DNA of 64,000 bases. Source: CAVYBY01 sp963766935. Lineage in GTDB: Bacteria > Actinomycetota > UBA4738 > HRBIN12. The position numbers and the translations under genes were made by a program. Of the stretch, positions 1-8,800 are shown piece by piece. The notes under the pieces are model-generated. The model was not told the DNA's origin and did not search any database. It saw only the letters and a program-made list of their open reading frames with translations. The stretch covers positions 248,001-312,000 of the forward strand of contig CAVYBY010000006.1 in the NCBI GenBank assembly GCA_963766935.1, in the 5' to 3' direction. Each line of letters opens with the position of its first letter. The first letter of the stretch is position 1.

Positions 1-985
1 TGATGAACAGGCCTTCCAGGGGCTCGTTCCAGATGGGCCGCTCCAGCCCGGCGGGCAGCTCCTTCGACTTCGCGATCGTGTACGTGAGGCGCGCCGATCC
101 GTAGAGGGTGGCGTTGATTGCGGAGGCAGTCGAGAGCATCGCCGCGACGGCGATCATCACGAACCCGGCCGAGCCGAGCGAAGGCCGGGCGGCGATCGCG
201 AGCGCATAGTCCTGAGCGCGCACGAGTGCCGCCACGGGTACCGACCCCACCGCCACGACGGCGACCAGCACGTACAGCGCGATCACGAACACCACGGAGA
301 TGTAGTAGGCCTTCGTCAGGGTGCGAGCCGGATCCTGGACATCCTCGGCTGCGTTGGCGATGAGCTCGAAGCCCTCGTAGGCGAGGAAGATGATCATCCC
401 TCCGGCCACCAACGCGGCCGGAGAGCTCCACGTGGCCGGGGCGAGCCGGGTCGCCGATACCCCCGCCAAGCCCACGGCGACGAAGAGCAGCAAGATGGCG
501 ATCTTGATCCCCACGACGAACCGCTCGGCTCGAGCCACGGTTGACGCACCCGCCACGTTCAGCCCGGCAATCGCGATGATGGCCACGCTGAGGAACACGT
601 GCTTCGCGGACCCGCGGAGCGCTGGGGGAAGCAAGCTCGCGGCGTAGCTCCCGAACGCCTCGGCGTAGAGGGCGAGCATGACGATGTAGCTGAGCCACAG
701 CAGCACGTTGATCCCGCCGGGGAACAACCCCGTGCCGAACCCGCGGTTCACGAACGTCACCGTGCCACCGCGACTGGGATAGGACTTCGACAAGAGCGCG
801 TAGGACCTGGCCGTGAGCATCGCCACCGTGCCGGCGATCAGAAACGCGACCGGTGCCCCGCCCCCGGCGATCCGCACCGACAGACCGAGGACGGCGAAGA
901 TGCCCCCTCCCACCATGCCCCCGACGCCGATGGCGATGACTCCCCATACCCCGACGTAGCTCGGGGCTCGTCGTCCAGGAGACAC
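1..985 (-). CDS. APC-superfamily amino acid permease, C-terminus outside window
   Basis: Reading the minus strand from a GTG at 985 gives an uninterrupted hydrophobic protein running off the left edge (about 328 codons visible). An in-frame stop lies just upstream of the GTG, which fixes the 5' limit. The first membrane segment carries the glycine-rich motif GVGGMVGGGIFAVLG, characteristic of TM1 of the amino acid-polyamine-organocation family. At least eight further hydrophobic segments follow, and a TM6-like stretch reads AYEGFELIANAAEDVQDPAR. The family imports or exchanges amino acids across the cytoplasmic membrane by ion coupling; the substrate cannot be deduced. No strong Shine-Dalgarno is visible, so the start is moderately certain. 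Confidence 0.85.
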   Translation of the reverse strand, partial: MSPGRRAPSYVGVWGVIAIGVGGMVGGGIFAVLGLSVRIAGGGAPVAFLIAGTVAMLTARSYALLSKSYPSRGGTVTFVNRGFGTGLFPGGINVLLWLSYIVMLALYAEAFGSYAASLLPPALRGSAKHVFLSVAIIAIAGLNVAGASTVARAERFVVGIKIAILLLFVAVGLAGVSATRLAPATWSSPAALVAGGMIIFLAYEGFELIANAAEDVQDPARTLTKAYYISVVFVIALYVLVAVVAVGSVPVAALVRAQDYALAIAARPSLGSAGFVMIAVAAMLSTASAINATLYGSARLTYTIAKSKELPAGLERPIWNEPLEGLFI

Positions 986-1110
986 CCCCCAACACTATCC
1001 CGGGCAGCAGGAGGCTCGGTTCCAGGCCCCTGCGTCTGCCCTCGGTTCTGTTGAGTCAGCCTGCGCGCTCGGTCCATTCATGCATGGGCTTGGGCTCGCG
1101 TTGCGTGAGC

Positions 1111-1223
1111 GATTCGATCCCCGAATCCCATCGTGCGTGGTTTGCGAGGTGGTTCGTCGCGACGAACCGGAAGGCATCCTCCGGTGGGCGATCGACGTGC
1201 TGCCTGAGTTGGATGGCCATCCA
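1111..1223. promoter_or_regulatory. cluster of inverted repeats between permease and small protein gene
   Basis: The gap between the permease start (985) and the end of the next gene (1227) contains three dyad symmetries. They are GATTCG/CGAATC with a 5-nt loop (1111-1127), a perfect 18-bp palindrome GGTTCGTCGCGACGAACC (1151-1168), and a perfect 14-bp palindrome TGGATGGCCATCCA (1210-1223) immediately after the stop of the 1227-1580 gene. The last could act as a transcript-end hairpin. The 18-bp palindrome has no loop, so it looks more like a protein-binding site than an RNA hairpin. Function is inferred from symmetry only. Confidence 0.35.
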
Positions 1224-1226
1224 GCA

Positions 1227-1580
1227 TCACGCCCTCCACCCGAACACCATGGGCGGGGGGGAAGGCGGCGGCTGATCTGTCGGCCAGTTGCGGATGTCCA
1301 GACCGAACACGTCGCGGATGTAGTCAAGCCACCAGGAGTCATGCGCGGAGTCGGTGAACGCGCCCCGTACCTCGGAGGGGTTCTCCAGCTCCCAGGTGTT
1401 GATCGCGAAGTTTCCCATCGGGGTCTCCTGCAGAAACATCGCGAACTGAGTCCATCCGCCGGCTTCGCGGTTCAGTCGCTCCCATTCGTCTTGGTGCTGA
1501 GCGACCTCCTCGCCGAAGTTGCGAACCCGGTCCTCCTGACCCGGAAGAACGGGAAAGACAACCGCCCCTAGGTACCCCAT
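1227..1580 (-). CDS. small conserved protein, possible dimeric alpha/beta-barrel fold
   Basis: A 117-residue soluble protein starting at ATG 1580 (MGYLGAVVFPVLPG). A strong AGGAGG ribosome-binding site lies 6 nt upstream, so the longer frame opening at 1667 is not used. The beginning (VFPVLPGQEDRVRNFGEE) followed by a Trp/Phe-rich segment (WTQFAMFLQETPMGNFAINTWE) resembles small proteins of the DUF6176/ABM-like type, in which a strand, a helix and three more strands form a dimeric barrel. The C-terminus is proline-rich. Function is unknown. It stands alone between the permease and the lactonase-like gene, both on the same strand. Confidence 0.6.
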   Translation of the reverse strand: MGYLGAVVFPVLPGQEDRVRNFGEEVAQHQDEWERLNREAGGWTQFAMFLQETPMGNFAINTWELENPSEVRGAFTDSAHDSWWLDYIRDVFGLDIRNWPTDQPPPSPPPMVFGWRA

Positions 1581-1742
1581 CGCCGACCTCCTGCCCGTAA
1601 CGGATCCCAATTGGACCTCAGCTGAGGAGCCCCTCGCAACTCGAGCAACGGTCCGCAAGCTGCCCAATCAGTCGTGCCGAACCGCTCGAGGATCCTTGGC
1701 GTAATACACCCCCGAGGTTCACGGGAATCCTTTCCTGGAGCG

Positions 1743-1774
1743 ACTCGGCCGCCCTCGAGAGAGGGCGGCCGAGT
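1743..1774. terminator. perfect 14-bp hairpin, likely terminator of the lactonase-like gene
   Basis: ACTCGGCCGCCCTC (1743-1756), a GAGA loop and GAGGGCGGCCGAGT (1761-1774) form a perfect GC-rich 14-bp stem. It lies 20 bp past the stop codon of the minus-strand gene ending at 1795. No T-run follows on either strand, so it is a non-canonical (I-shaped) terminator candidate or an mRNA 3'-end stabiliser. Confidence 0.55.
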
Positions 1775-1794
1775 TGCGAATCCTCGTTGTCCGG

Positions 1795-2976
1795 CTACGT
1801 CACCACGATCCCAAACGGGGCCGCACCGCTCGGAAGTGCCGCAGGGGAGCCGGCGAGCTCGTCGAGGTTGCCTCCGTGGACGTTGAAGATGCTGACCGTG
1901 GCCACGGCCTCATCGACGACGTACAGGTGCGTGCCCGCAGGATCGAGGCGCGCATCGAATGGACGGATCCCGGGGCCGCTCTTGAACGCCGTGCTGCTGA
2001 GGTAGCGCAGCGACTGGTCGGCTTGGATCCGATAGCTCGACAGCGTCGTGCTGCCCGTGTCGACCGTGAACAGGTAGTGGCCGTCATGGGAGATCTCGAC
2101 CCAGCATGGAGCCGTCTGCCCGTTGGGGTAGGGCGAGCCGCCCAGCGACGACAGCGTCCCGTTGTTGCTCACGGCGAACGCAGAAACGGAGCCGGCGCCC
2201 GCCGGACCGTGGGCGTTCGACACGTAGAGGCGATGCGGGTGCGTCGGCGAAAACTCACTGCCGAACGGCCCGGGAGCCTCGGCCGGGAACGGCGAGCCGG
2301 GGGCTGCACGCAGCCGACCATCTCGGCGAACCATGAAGCTGTCGATCAAGAAGGTGCTCGGATCGGTCGTGCCGACCTCGACCCCGACCAGGTGGTGGCC
2401 CGACGAGTTGAACAAGATGTCGCCGGGGTTGGCAGTCGCCGGGAGCCAGACCGTCGAGTTCTTCAGGTGGGTCAGGCGACCCCAGCGATTGAGGCGGAAA
2501 CCCGTGTAGTTGGCGCCCGTTGTTCCGTTGCCCAGGTTCGCCACATAGACAAGGTGATCGTGCACGGCGACGCTCACCGGCGCGATTCCGAACGACCACA
2601 CCGGACTGCTGCCCACCTTGGTGAGCGAGCCGTTGCCGTGGATCCGCGCGACGGAGATCTGGCTGCTGCCGGCGTCGACCGCGATCAGGAAGCGCCCGTC
2701 GGCGGTGACCTGGACTGCGCCTTGTGATCCAACAGGTGTGCCGGTCCCGGCCCCACCGATGTTGAACGGTGAACCGGCGAGCGGCGTCAATGTCCCGTCG
2801 CGGTGCTTTGCGAACGCTGCGATCGTGTTGGAGCCCACGGTGTTGTCGTTCACGTACACGTGGCCGACGACACCGGCCTTCGGATGCGCCACGGCTACAT
2901 CTGGAACCGCTGCGAGACCGGCGGCAAACCCGACGAGCAACGCGGCCATACCGGCGATGCGTTTGCTTGCGTGCAT
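1795..2976 (-). CDS. secreted lactonase-family beta-propeller protein
   Basis: A 393-residue protein with a clear Sec signal peptide (MHASKRIAGMAALLVGFAAG, cleavage expected after AVA near residue 30). The rest consists of repeated blades of the type VYVNDNTVGSNTIAAFAKHRDGTLTPLAGSPF, VYVANLGNG and LYVSNAHG. This is the pattern of the 7-bladed YncE/6-phosphogluconolactonase (PF10282) propellers. Many exported members are not sugar lactonases, so the name denotes the fold and not a reaction. A GGGAG ribosome-binding site precedes ATG 2976. The gene is divergent from the membrane protein at 3148 with a 171-bp shared upstream region, and a hairpin lies after its stop. Confidence 0.75.
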   Translation of the reverse strand: MHASKRIAGMAALLVGFAAGLAAVPDVAVAHPKAGVVGHVYVNDNTVGSNTIAAFAKHRDGTLTPLAGSPFNIGGAGTGTPVGSQGAVQVTADGRFLIAVDAGSSQISVARIHGNGSLTKVGSSPVWSFGIAPVSVAVHDHLVYVANLGNGTTGANYTGFRLNRWGRLTHLKNSTVWLPATANPGDILFNSSGHHLVGVEVGTTDPSTFLIDSFMVRRDGRLRAAPGSPFPAEAPGPFGSEFSPTHPHRLYVSNAHGPAGAGSVSAFAVSNNGTLSSLGGSPYPNGQTAPCWVEISHDGHYLFTVDTGSTTLSSYRIQADQSLRYLSSTAFKSGPGIRPFDARLDPAGTHLYVVDEAVATVSIFNVHGGNLDELAGSPAALPSGAAPFGIVVT

Positions 2977-3147
2977 GGACCACTCCCTTCCCTCGGTGGT
3001 GCGTCACGACCACCTTAGGGAGCCGGTCCTTACGAGATCCTTACCGCCCGATCACCGAACGCTGAACAATCGACCGAGCGTTCGTCCACCTGTCGAAGGG
3101 CCCGGCAGAAGCTGGCGCGTCCACGATCGACGGCTCATCATGGCGCG

Positions 3148-3867
3148 ATGAAGCACCTGGCAGCAGACGACCTCCGATCACCGGCGAGCACACTTGGCGC
3201 CGGCGTCAGCGCGGGATTCCTCATGGGGGTCGTAATCGGCGGTCTCGGCGGTCGGCTCGCGATGCTGTTGCTGCGGGTGACCTCCGATTCAGGGCTGCAC
3301 GGCGTGCAAACGGACGACGGGTTCACGATCGGCCGCATCAGCTTCGAGACGCTCTTCTTGTTGGGGGTCACCGCTGGTCTCGGGATTGTGGGTGGTCTGT
3401 TCTACCTGGTGGTTCGACGTTGGATCCCCAGGGCGGGGCGCATCCCGATCATGTCGTTGTTCTTCGCTCTGGTCGGCGGCGCCGGGATCATCGGCACGCC
3501 GAGCGAAGTGGATTTCTCGCGCCTGTCTCCGCTCTCGCTCGCGGTTGGCCTCTTCATCGCGATCCCCGCTGCCTACGGCGCCGCGATGCCATGGCTCACC
3601 GAGCGGCTGCTGCGCGACGATTCGATCCTGCGCCGAACGCGTTGGGGCTGGATCGCGGGCCTGGCGCCCCTCCTGTTCGCGAACGTCGTGGGGCTACTCG
3701 TCTTGCTCGGAGCGCTGGGCATCTTGGCTCTCGGCCGGGCAAACCCGGCCCTGGTGGCTGCGTGGCGGACCAGGGTCGCCACCTGGCTCGGCCGAACCGC
3801 CTTGGCGGCGATGGCGATCTTGGCCGCCACAGGGCTCCTTCGAGACGGAATCGAGATCCTGAGCTGA
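3148..3867 (+). CDS. polytopic membrane protein of unknown function
   Basis: 239 residues with about six hydrophobic segments: near residues 17-45 (glycine-rich), 68-88, 100-118, 128-148, 167-195 and 212-228. No family motif is recognised. A charged cytosolic loop (TERLLRDDSILRRTRWG) separates segments 4 and 5. It is divergent from the secreted propeller gene, and the next gene on its strand starts beyond a tRNA. No good ribosome-binding site is visible at ATG 3148, but hydrophobic coding begins only about 15 residues later, so the start is acceptable. Possibly an integral membrane protein without enzymatic function. Confidence 0.6.
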   Translation: MKHLAADDLRSPASTLGAGVSAGFLMGVVIGGLGGRLAMLLLRVTSDSGLHGVQTDDGFTIGRISFETLFLLGVTAGLGIVGGLFYLVVRRWIPRAGRIPIMSLFFALVGGAGIIGTPSEVDFSRLSPLSLAVGLFIAIPAAYGAAMPWLTERLLRDDSILRRTRWGWIAGLAPLLFANVVGLLVLLGALGILALGRANPALVAAWRTRVATWLGRTALAAMAILAATGLLRDGIEILS

Positions 3868-3937
3868 GGCTGCGTGTCGGCCCTGTAGTCGGCGGTGGGC
3901 GGATTCTTGAGGTGACCTTGCACGAGCGGCTGTGCAG

Positions 3938-4010
3938 TGGGCGCTGGAGGGCTCGAACCTCCGACCTTCGCCTTGTAAGGGCGACGCTCTTCCAACTGAG
4001 CTAAGCGCCC
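3938..4010 (-). tRNA. tRNA-Val (anticodon TAC)
   Basis: The reverse complement folds as a cloverleaf. The acceptor GGGCGCT pairs with AGCGCCC, the D-arm is AGCTCAGTTGGAAGAGC, the anticodon stem TCGCC/GGCGA carries loop CTTACAA (anticodon TAC, codon GTA), and the T-arm is GGAGG-TTCGAGC-CCTCC. The discriminator is A and CCA is not encoded. The 5' ten bases overlap the end of the zinc-ribbon CDS on the same strand, whose stop codon is made by tRNA bases 8-10. Confidence 0.95.
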
Positions 4011-4279
4011 GCTCGTGCTCCTTCTATATGTCCGCACGCGCGGCACACGATCTCACCGAGCGTGAGCGACAGGCGGGTCCCGCCGCACGCGACGCACCGG
4101 TCCAGGCGATCCGCCCAGTCGGGCCGGTCGCGCTGGCACTGCGGACAGATCAACACCTGCTTCTCCCCCGCGACCGCACGCACCCACGGGGCCTCGCGCT
4201 TGTCGGGGTCGTAGGTGGCGCGTCCGCACAGGAAGCATCCTGGCCGCCCATCCGGGACCGAGTCGTCCTGTGGCGACAC
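4001..4279 (-). CDS. small four-CxxC zinc-ribbon protein
   Basis: A 92-residue protein from GTG 4279 with four CxxC knuckles in order: CFLC (about residue 13), CPQC, CVAC and CRAC. This suggests two zinc-ribbon modules binding two Zn ions. Such small ribbons are usually nucleic-acid or protein adaptors; the partner is unknown. The gene is divergent from the bactofilin-like gene at 4328, with only 48 bp between starts. Its stop codon TAG lies inside the downstream tRNA-Val gene, so the mRNA and tRNA are probably one transcript. The frame is open far upstream, but that region belongs to the oppositely oriented genes, so GTG 4279 is preferred. Confidence 0.65.
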   Translation of the reverse strand: MSPQDDSVPDGRPGCFLCGRATYDPDKREAPWVRAVAGEKQVLICPQCQRDRPDWADRLDRCVACGGTRLSLTLGEIVCRACGHIEGARAGA

Positions 4280-4327
4280 GCGCCTAGGATACCGATCCAC
4301 CCGTCCGTCTTTCACGAGGAGGCACCG

Positions 4328-4819
4328 ATGAGCGAGCCCGCCGAGTTCAGCACCGAAGGCGACATCCGCGTCGAGCGAGGAATGGTCGGCGCCCTGACCG
4401 CCGAGGACGTCGACGTCCGCTTCGGCGCCGTCGGTGCGGTTGCCGCCCGCGGCGGCCTCTTCGTCCACCAGGGCCTCTGCGGCCCGGTCGCGGCCCGCGG
4501 CAACGTCGCGATCCAGCAGAGCTTCTGCGGTCCGATCGCCACCCTCGGCGACGTGTCGATCCGAAGCGGAGGGTGCGGACCGGTCATCGCCGCGGGCGAC
4601 GTCAGCATCGAGAACGGCGGCAGCCAGAGCGTGATCTCGCTCGGCAGTGTCACCCTCGGCCCGAGGGCCTTCGTCGGCGCCGTCCTGTCTCCTCGCGTCG
4701 TCGTCGAGGAGGGCAGCCGCATCTTGATGAGCACCCGGCAGGCACTCGCGTTCGGCGGCGTATTCGGCTCCATCGTCGGGCTTGCCCTTCTCATCCGAGG
4801 CCGGCGGGATCGTTCCTAG
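4328..4819 (+). CDS. polymer-forming (bactofilin-like) repeat protein with C-terminal anchor
   Basis: 163 residues from ATG 4328, which has an AGGAGG site 8 nt upstream (the frame is open earlier but crosses the tRNA). The body is a series of short valine/glycine repeats such as VDVRFGAVGAVAARGGLFVHQG and GDVSIRSGGCGPVIAAGDVSIENGG. This periodicity is typical of a right-handed beta-helix of the bactofilin/polymer-forming type. A hydrophobic segment (AFGGVFGSIVGLALLI) followed by RGRRDRS gives a C-terminal membrane anchor with a cytosolic basic tail. It is convergent with the related gene 4816-5775, and the two stop codons share the palindrome CTAG. Confidence 0.65.
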   Translation: MSEPAEFSTEGDIRVERGMVGALTAEDVDVRFGAVGAVAARGGLFVHQGLCGPVAARGNVAIQQSFCGPIATLGDVSIRSGGCGPVIAAGDVSIENGGSQSVISLGSVTLGPRAFVGAVLSPRVVVEEGSRILMSTRQALAFGGVFGSIVGLALLIRGRRDRS

Positions 4820-5775
4820 CCCGTCCGCGAACTGCTGTCCGCCGGCGGCGCCTGCAACCCGAGCACGTCTTCTCGCGGTGAGACCGAGCCCGGCCGGTGC
4901 CGTCCGTGGCCGCCGCGAGCTCGCCAGGCGGCGACGACTCCGGCGCCGAGCCCCACCATCGACCCGAGCACCCAGACGGCCAGGTTGACGAACGGCACGA
5001 ACCCGAGGACCGCGACCATCCCCCAGCCCGCCAGCAACGCGAGGATCCGGGACCGGGGCTCGCGAACGAGCAGCCTGCCGACCGCGAACGCTCCGATCGC
5101 AAGGCCGGCGATCCACAACAGGCCGAGCCCGAGCAGCGCCGAGAGGCCCAGCGGAAGTCCGAGGATCGACGCGACCAGCGCCACGGCGATCAACGGAACC
5201 ACGAGCGCAAGCCCGAGGCCCCACAGACACGACACGACGGGAGCGGTGCGAAGCGCCGTCCCCGCCCGGTCGAGCCCGCGCGGTGCGATCAGCAGCAGCA
5301 GCAGCCCGAGCACGAGCGTCGATGCGGCCACCGATACGGTCGCGAGCAGGAAGCCGAGCACGGCGAGCGTGCCGCGCAAGGTGAAGCCGACGTGCTTGCG
5401 CGCACCTCCGACGATGCTCGCCCCGTCGGCAACGTCGACCCGGCCGGAGCCGAGCACCTGCCCCGCCACCTGCGCCGTCGCCGCCACGCGGATCGGCCCG
5501 TTGAGCGCGATCACGCTCCCGGTCACCTGGCCCGACACGGTGATCGGCCCATCGAGCACGACGACGTCTCCGTCCACGACCCCGGCCACCGTTGCCCGCC
5601 CGTGGAAGACGACGACTTCTCCAACGACGCTGCCCCGCGGGACGTTGACGGTACCCGACAGGACTACCTGGTCTTCGGGATCGGCGGTGATCCCTTGCGC
5701 GCGAGCCGCGACGGGGAAGGCAAGGATCGACAGGGCGAGCGCGGCCGCGGCGGCACACCGGCGAACAGGAGACAT
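4816..5775 (-). CDS. exported polymer-forming repeat protein with multi-pass membrane domain
   Basis: 319 residues. An N-terminal signal peptide ends near ARA-QG (residue 26). A beta-helical stretch of repeats follows (VVLSGTVNVPRGSVVGEVVVFHG, VVDGDVVVLDG, VTGSVIALNG, VAGQVLGSGRVDVADGA; about residues 35-125). A block of five to six transmembrane segments (about 133-285) and a charged tail come last. The arrangement matches bacterial polymer-forming cytoskeletal or DUF-type proteins in which an extracellular beta-helix is tethered to a membrane domain. With the convergent neighbour it makes a pair of beta-helical membrane proteins, perhaps envelope scaffolds. No enzymatic motif is seen. Confidence 0.65.
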   Translation of the reverse strand: MSPVRRCAAAAALALSILAFPVAARAQGITADPEDQVVLSGTVNVPRGSVVGEVVVFHGRATVAGVVDGDVVVLDGPITVSGQVTGSVIALNGPIRVAATAQVAGQVLGSGRVDVADGASIVGGARKHVGFTLRGTLAVLGFLLATVSVAASTLVLGLLLLLIAPRGLDRAGTALRTAPVVSCLWGLGLALVVPLIAVALVASILGLPLGLSALLGLGLLWIAGLAIGAFAVGRLLVREPRSRILALLAGWGMVAVLGFVPFVNLAVWVLGSMVGLGAGVVAAWRARGGHGRHRPGSVSPREDVLGLQAPPADSSSRTG

Positions 5776-5836
5776 CCGCGCATCCTAGCCGGGGGTTGCG
5801 CCGTGAAGGGTCGCCAATTGCAGGTACGGTGACTAG

Positions 5837-8800
5837 GTGGTGCTCGACCTATTTTCTCCCGCTGTCCGGTCGTGGTTCGAGCACAGCTTCGAGGAGCCAA
5901 CCGCAGCCCAGAGCGGTGGCTGGCCGGCCATCGCGCGCGGCGACCACACGCTGATCCTGGCGCCGACCGGCTCCGGCAAGACGCTCGCCGCATTCCTGTT
6001 CGCGATCGACCGCCTGGCCGCCGAGGCGCCGCCGCCCGATGACCGCCGCACCCGCGTGCTGTACGTGTCGCCGCTGCGGGCTCTCGCCGTCGACGTCGAG
6101 AAGAACCTTCGCGAGCCGCTGGCCGGCATCCGAGAGCTGGCTCGCGACGAGGGCCTGGCCCACGTTCCGGAGGCCGCGGTCCGTACCGGAGACACGCCGG
6201 CGTCGGAACGCAGGCGGATGATCAAGCACCCGCCGGACATCCTGATCACGACGCCCGAGTCCCTGTACCTGATGCTCACCTCGTCCGCGCGCGAAACGCT
6301 GCGCGGCGTGCGCTGGGTGATCGTGGACGAGATCCATTCCCTGGCCGCGACGAAACGCGGCGCGCACCTGGCGCTCTCGCTCGAGCGGCTCGAGGCGTTG
6401 ACGGACGCGCCGCCGCAACGCATCGGTCTCTCGGCCACGCAGCGCCCGCTGGATGAGATCGCACGCTTCCTCGGCGGCCGGGACGAGACCGGACCGAGAC
6501 CGGTGACCGTCGTCGACGCCGGCCACCGCAAGCCGATGGAGCTCCAGGTCGTCGTGCCGGTCGAGGACATGGCGACCTACGGACGGGACGAGGGCGGACC
6601 GCGCAGCGACCGCGGGGCGACGAACTCGATCTGGCCGTCGATCCATCCGCGTCTGCTGGAGCTGATCCGCGAGCACACCTCGACGATCATCTTCGTCAAC
6701 GCGCGCCGGCTGGCCGAGCGACTCGCAACCAGCCTCAACGAGCTGGCCGGCGAGGAACTCGTGCGCGCCCATCACGGTTCGCTCGCGCGGGAGCAGCGGA
6801 TCGAGGTCGAGGACGCGCTCAAGCGAGGGACCTTGCGCGGGCTCGTCGCGACGTCCTCGCTCGAGCTCGGCATCGACATGGGGGCGGTCGACCTGGTCAT
6901 CCAGGTGGAATCGCCGCCGTCGGTCGCGAGCGGACTGCAGCGGATCGGGCGAGCCGGTCACCAGGTCGGCGAACCGAGCCGCGGCCGCATCTTCCCCAAG
7001 TACCGCGGCGACCTGCTGCAGGCGGCCGTCGTCGCCGAGCGCATGCTGGCCGGCCAGATCGAGGAGACGCGCTATCTGCGAAGCCCGCTCGACGTGCTGG
7101 CCCAGCAGCTGGTCGCGATGTCCGCGATGGACGAGTGGCACGTGGACGACCTGTTCAGAACGGTCCGCCACGCCGCCAACTTCGAGGACCTGACGGAAGG
7201 GTTGTTCCTCGGCGTGCTGGAGATGCTCGCCGGCCGGTATCCGTCCGACGCGTTCGCGGAGCTCCGCCCGCGCGTCGTGTGGGACCGCGAGGCCGGCACC
7301 GTCCGGGCGCGCGAGGGCGCCGGCCTCATCGCGGTCACCTCCGGCGGCACGATCCCGGACCGCGGTCTGTTCGGCGTCTTCATGGCCGACGGCACGCGTG
7401 TCGGCGAGCTGGACGAAGAGATGGTGTACGAGTCCCGGCAGGGAGAGGTCTTCCTGCTGGGCGCGAGCGCGTGGCGGATCGACGAGATCACGCTCGACCG
7501 CGTCGTCGTCTCACCGGCGCCGGGCGAGATCGGGCGGATGCCCTTCTGGAAGGGCGACGGACCCGGACGCCCCATCGAGCTCGGCCGCGCGATGGGCGCC
7601 TTCGTCCGCTCGCTCGAGGGGGTCAGCCGCGAGGACGTGCTCCGGCGCCTGGAGCGCGACGTGGGACTCGATCCGCTCGCGGCGCAAAACCTCGTCGCGT
7701 ATCTCGACGAGCAGCGCGAGGCAACCGGCGCGGTGCCCGACGACCGCACCGTGGTGGTCGAGCGATTCCGCGACGAGCTGGGCGACTGGCGGATGTGCAT
7801 CCTGTCGCCCTTCGGCTCCCGGGTGCACGCGCCGTGGGCGCTCGCCATCGAGGCACGCCTGCAGGAGCGATTCGGTTCCGGGACCCAGGTGCTCTGGTCC
7901 GACGACGGGATCGTCGTGCGGCTGCCCGAGGCGGTCGACCGCGTACCGCTGGAAGACCTGATCTTCGATCCAGATGAGATCGAGGCGGAAGTCGTTCGCG
8001 CGCTGCCGAACACAGCCCTGTTTGCCGGCGTGTTCCGAGAGGCGTGCGCGCGCGCCCTGTTGCTGCCTCGGCGGCGGATCGGCAAGCGCACTCCCCTTTG
8101 GCAGCAGCGGCAGCGTTCCGCCGACCTGCTGACGGAGGCGGCCAAACACCCGACGTTCCCGATGCTGCTCGAGGCGACCCGCGAGTGCCTGCGCGACGTC
8201 TTCGACGTCCCGGCGCTCCGCGAGGTCATGGCCTGGCTTCGTTCGCGGCAGACGCGGCTGGTCGGGGTCGACACCGAGCGTGCTTCGCCGTTCGCCATCT
8301 CGCTGCTGTTTCGCTGGATCGCCGTCTACATGTACGAAGGCGATGCCCCGCTTGCGGAGCGGCGGGCGGCGGCGCTCGCGCTCGACCCCGATCTGCTGCG
8401 AGAGCTGCTGGGCGAGGAGGAGCTCCGCGACCTGCTCGACCCCGCGTCGATCGACGAGGTGGAGCTGTCCCTGCAGCGCCTCTCCCCCGAGCGAACCGCC
8501 CGGTCGGCCGACGACATCCACGATCTGCTCCAAACCCTGGGCGACCTGACGGAGCTGGAGGTGGCCGCCCGGTCGGGCGGCGATCCGACCGAGCCGGTCA
8601 TCTCACTGCTGGACGACGGCCGGGCGATCCTCGTGATCGTCGGCGGCGAGCCGCGCCTGGCCGCGGCCGAGGATGCCGCGCGGCTTCGCGACGGGCTCGG
8701 GGTGGTGCTTCCCGACGGGTTGCCGGGCGCGTTCACGGGCCTCACCGAACGCCCGCTCGAGGGCCTGGTTCACCGCTTCGCGCGCACGCACGGGCCGTTT

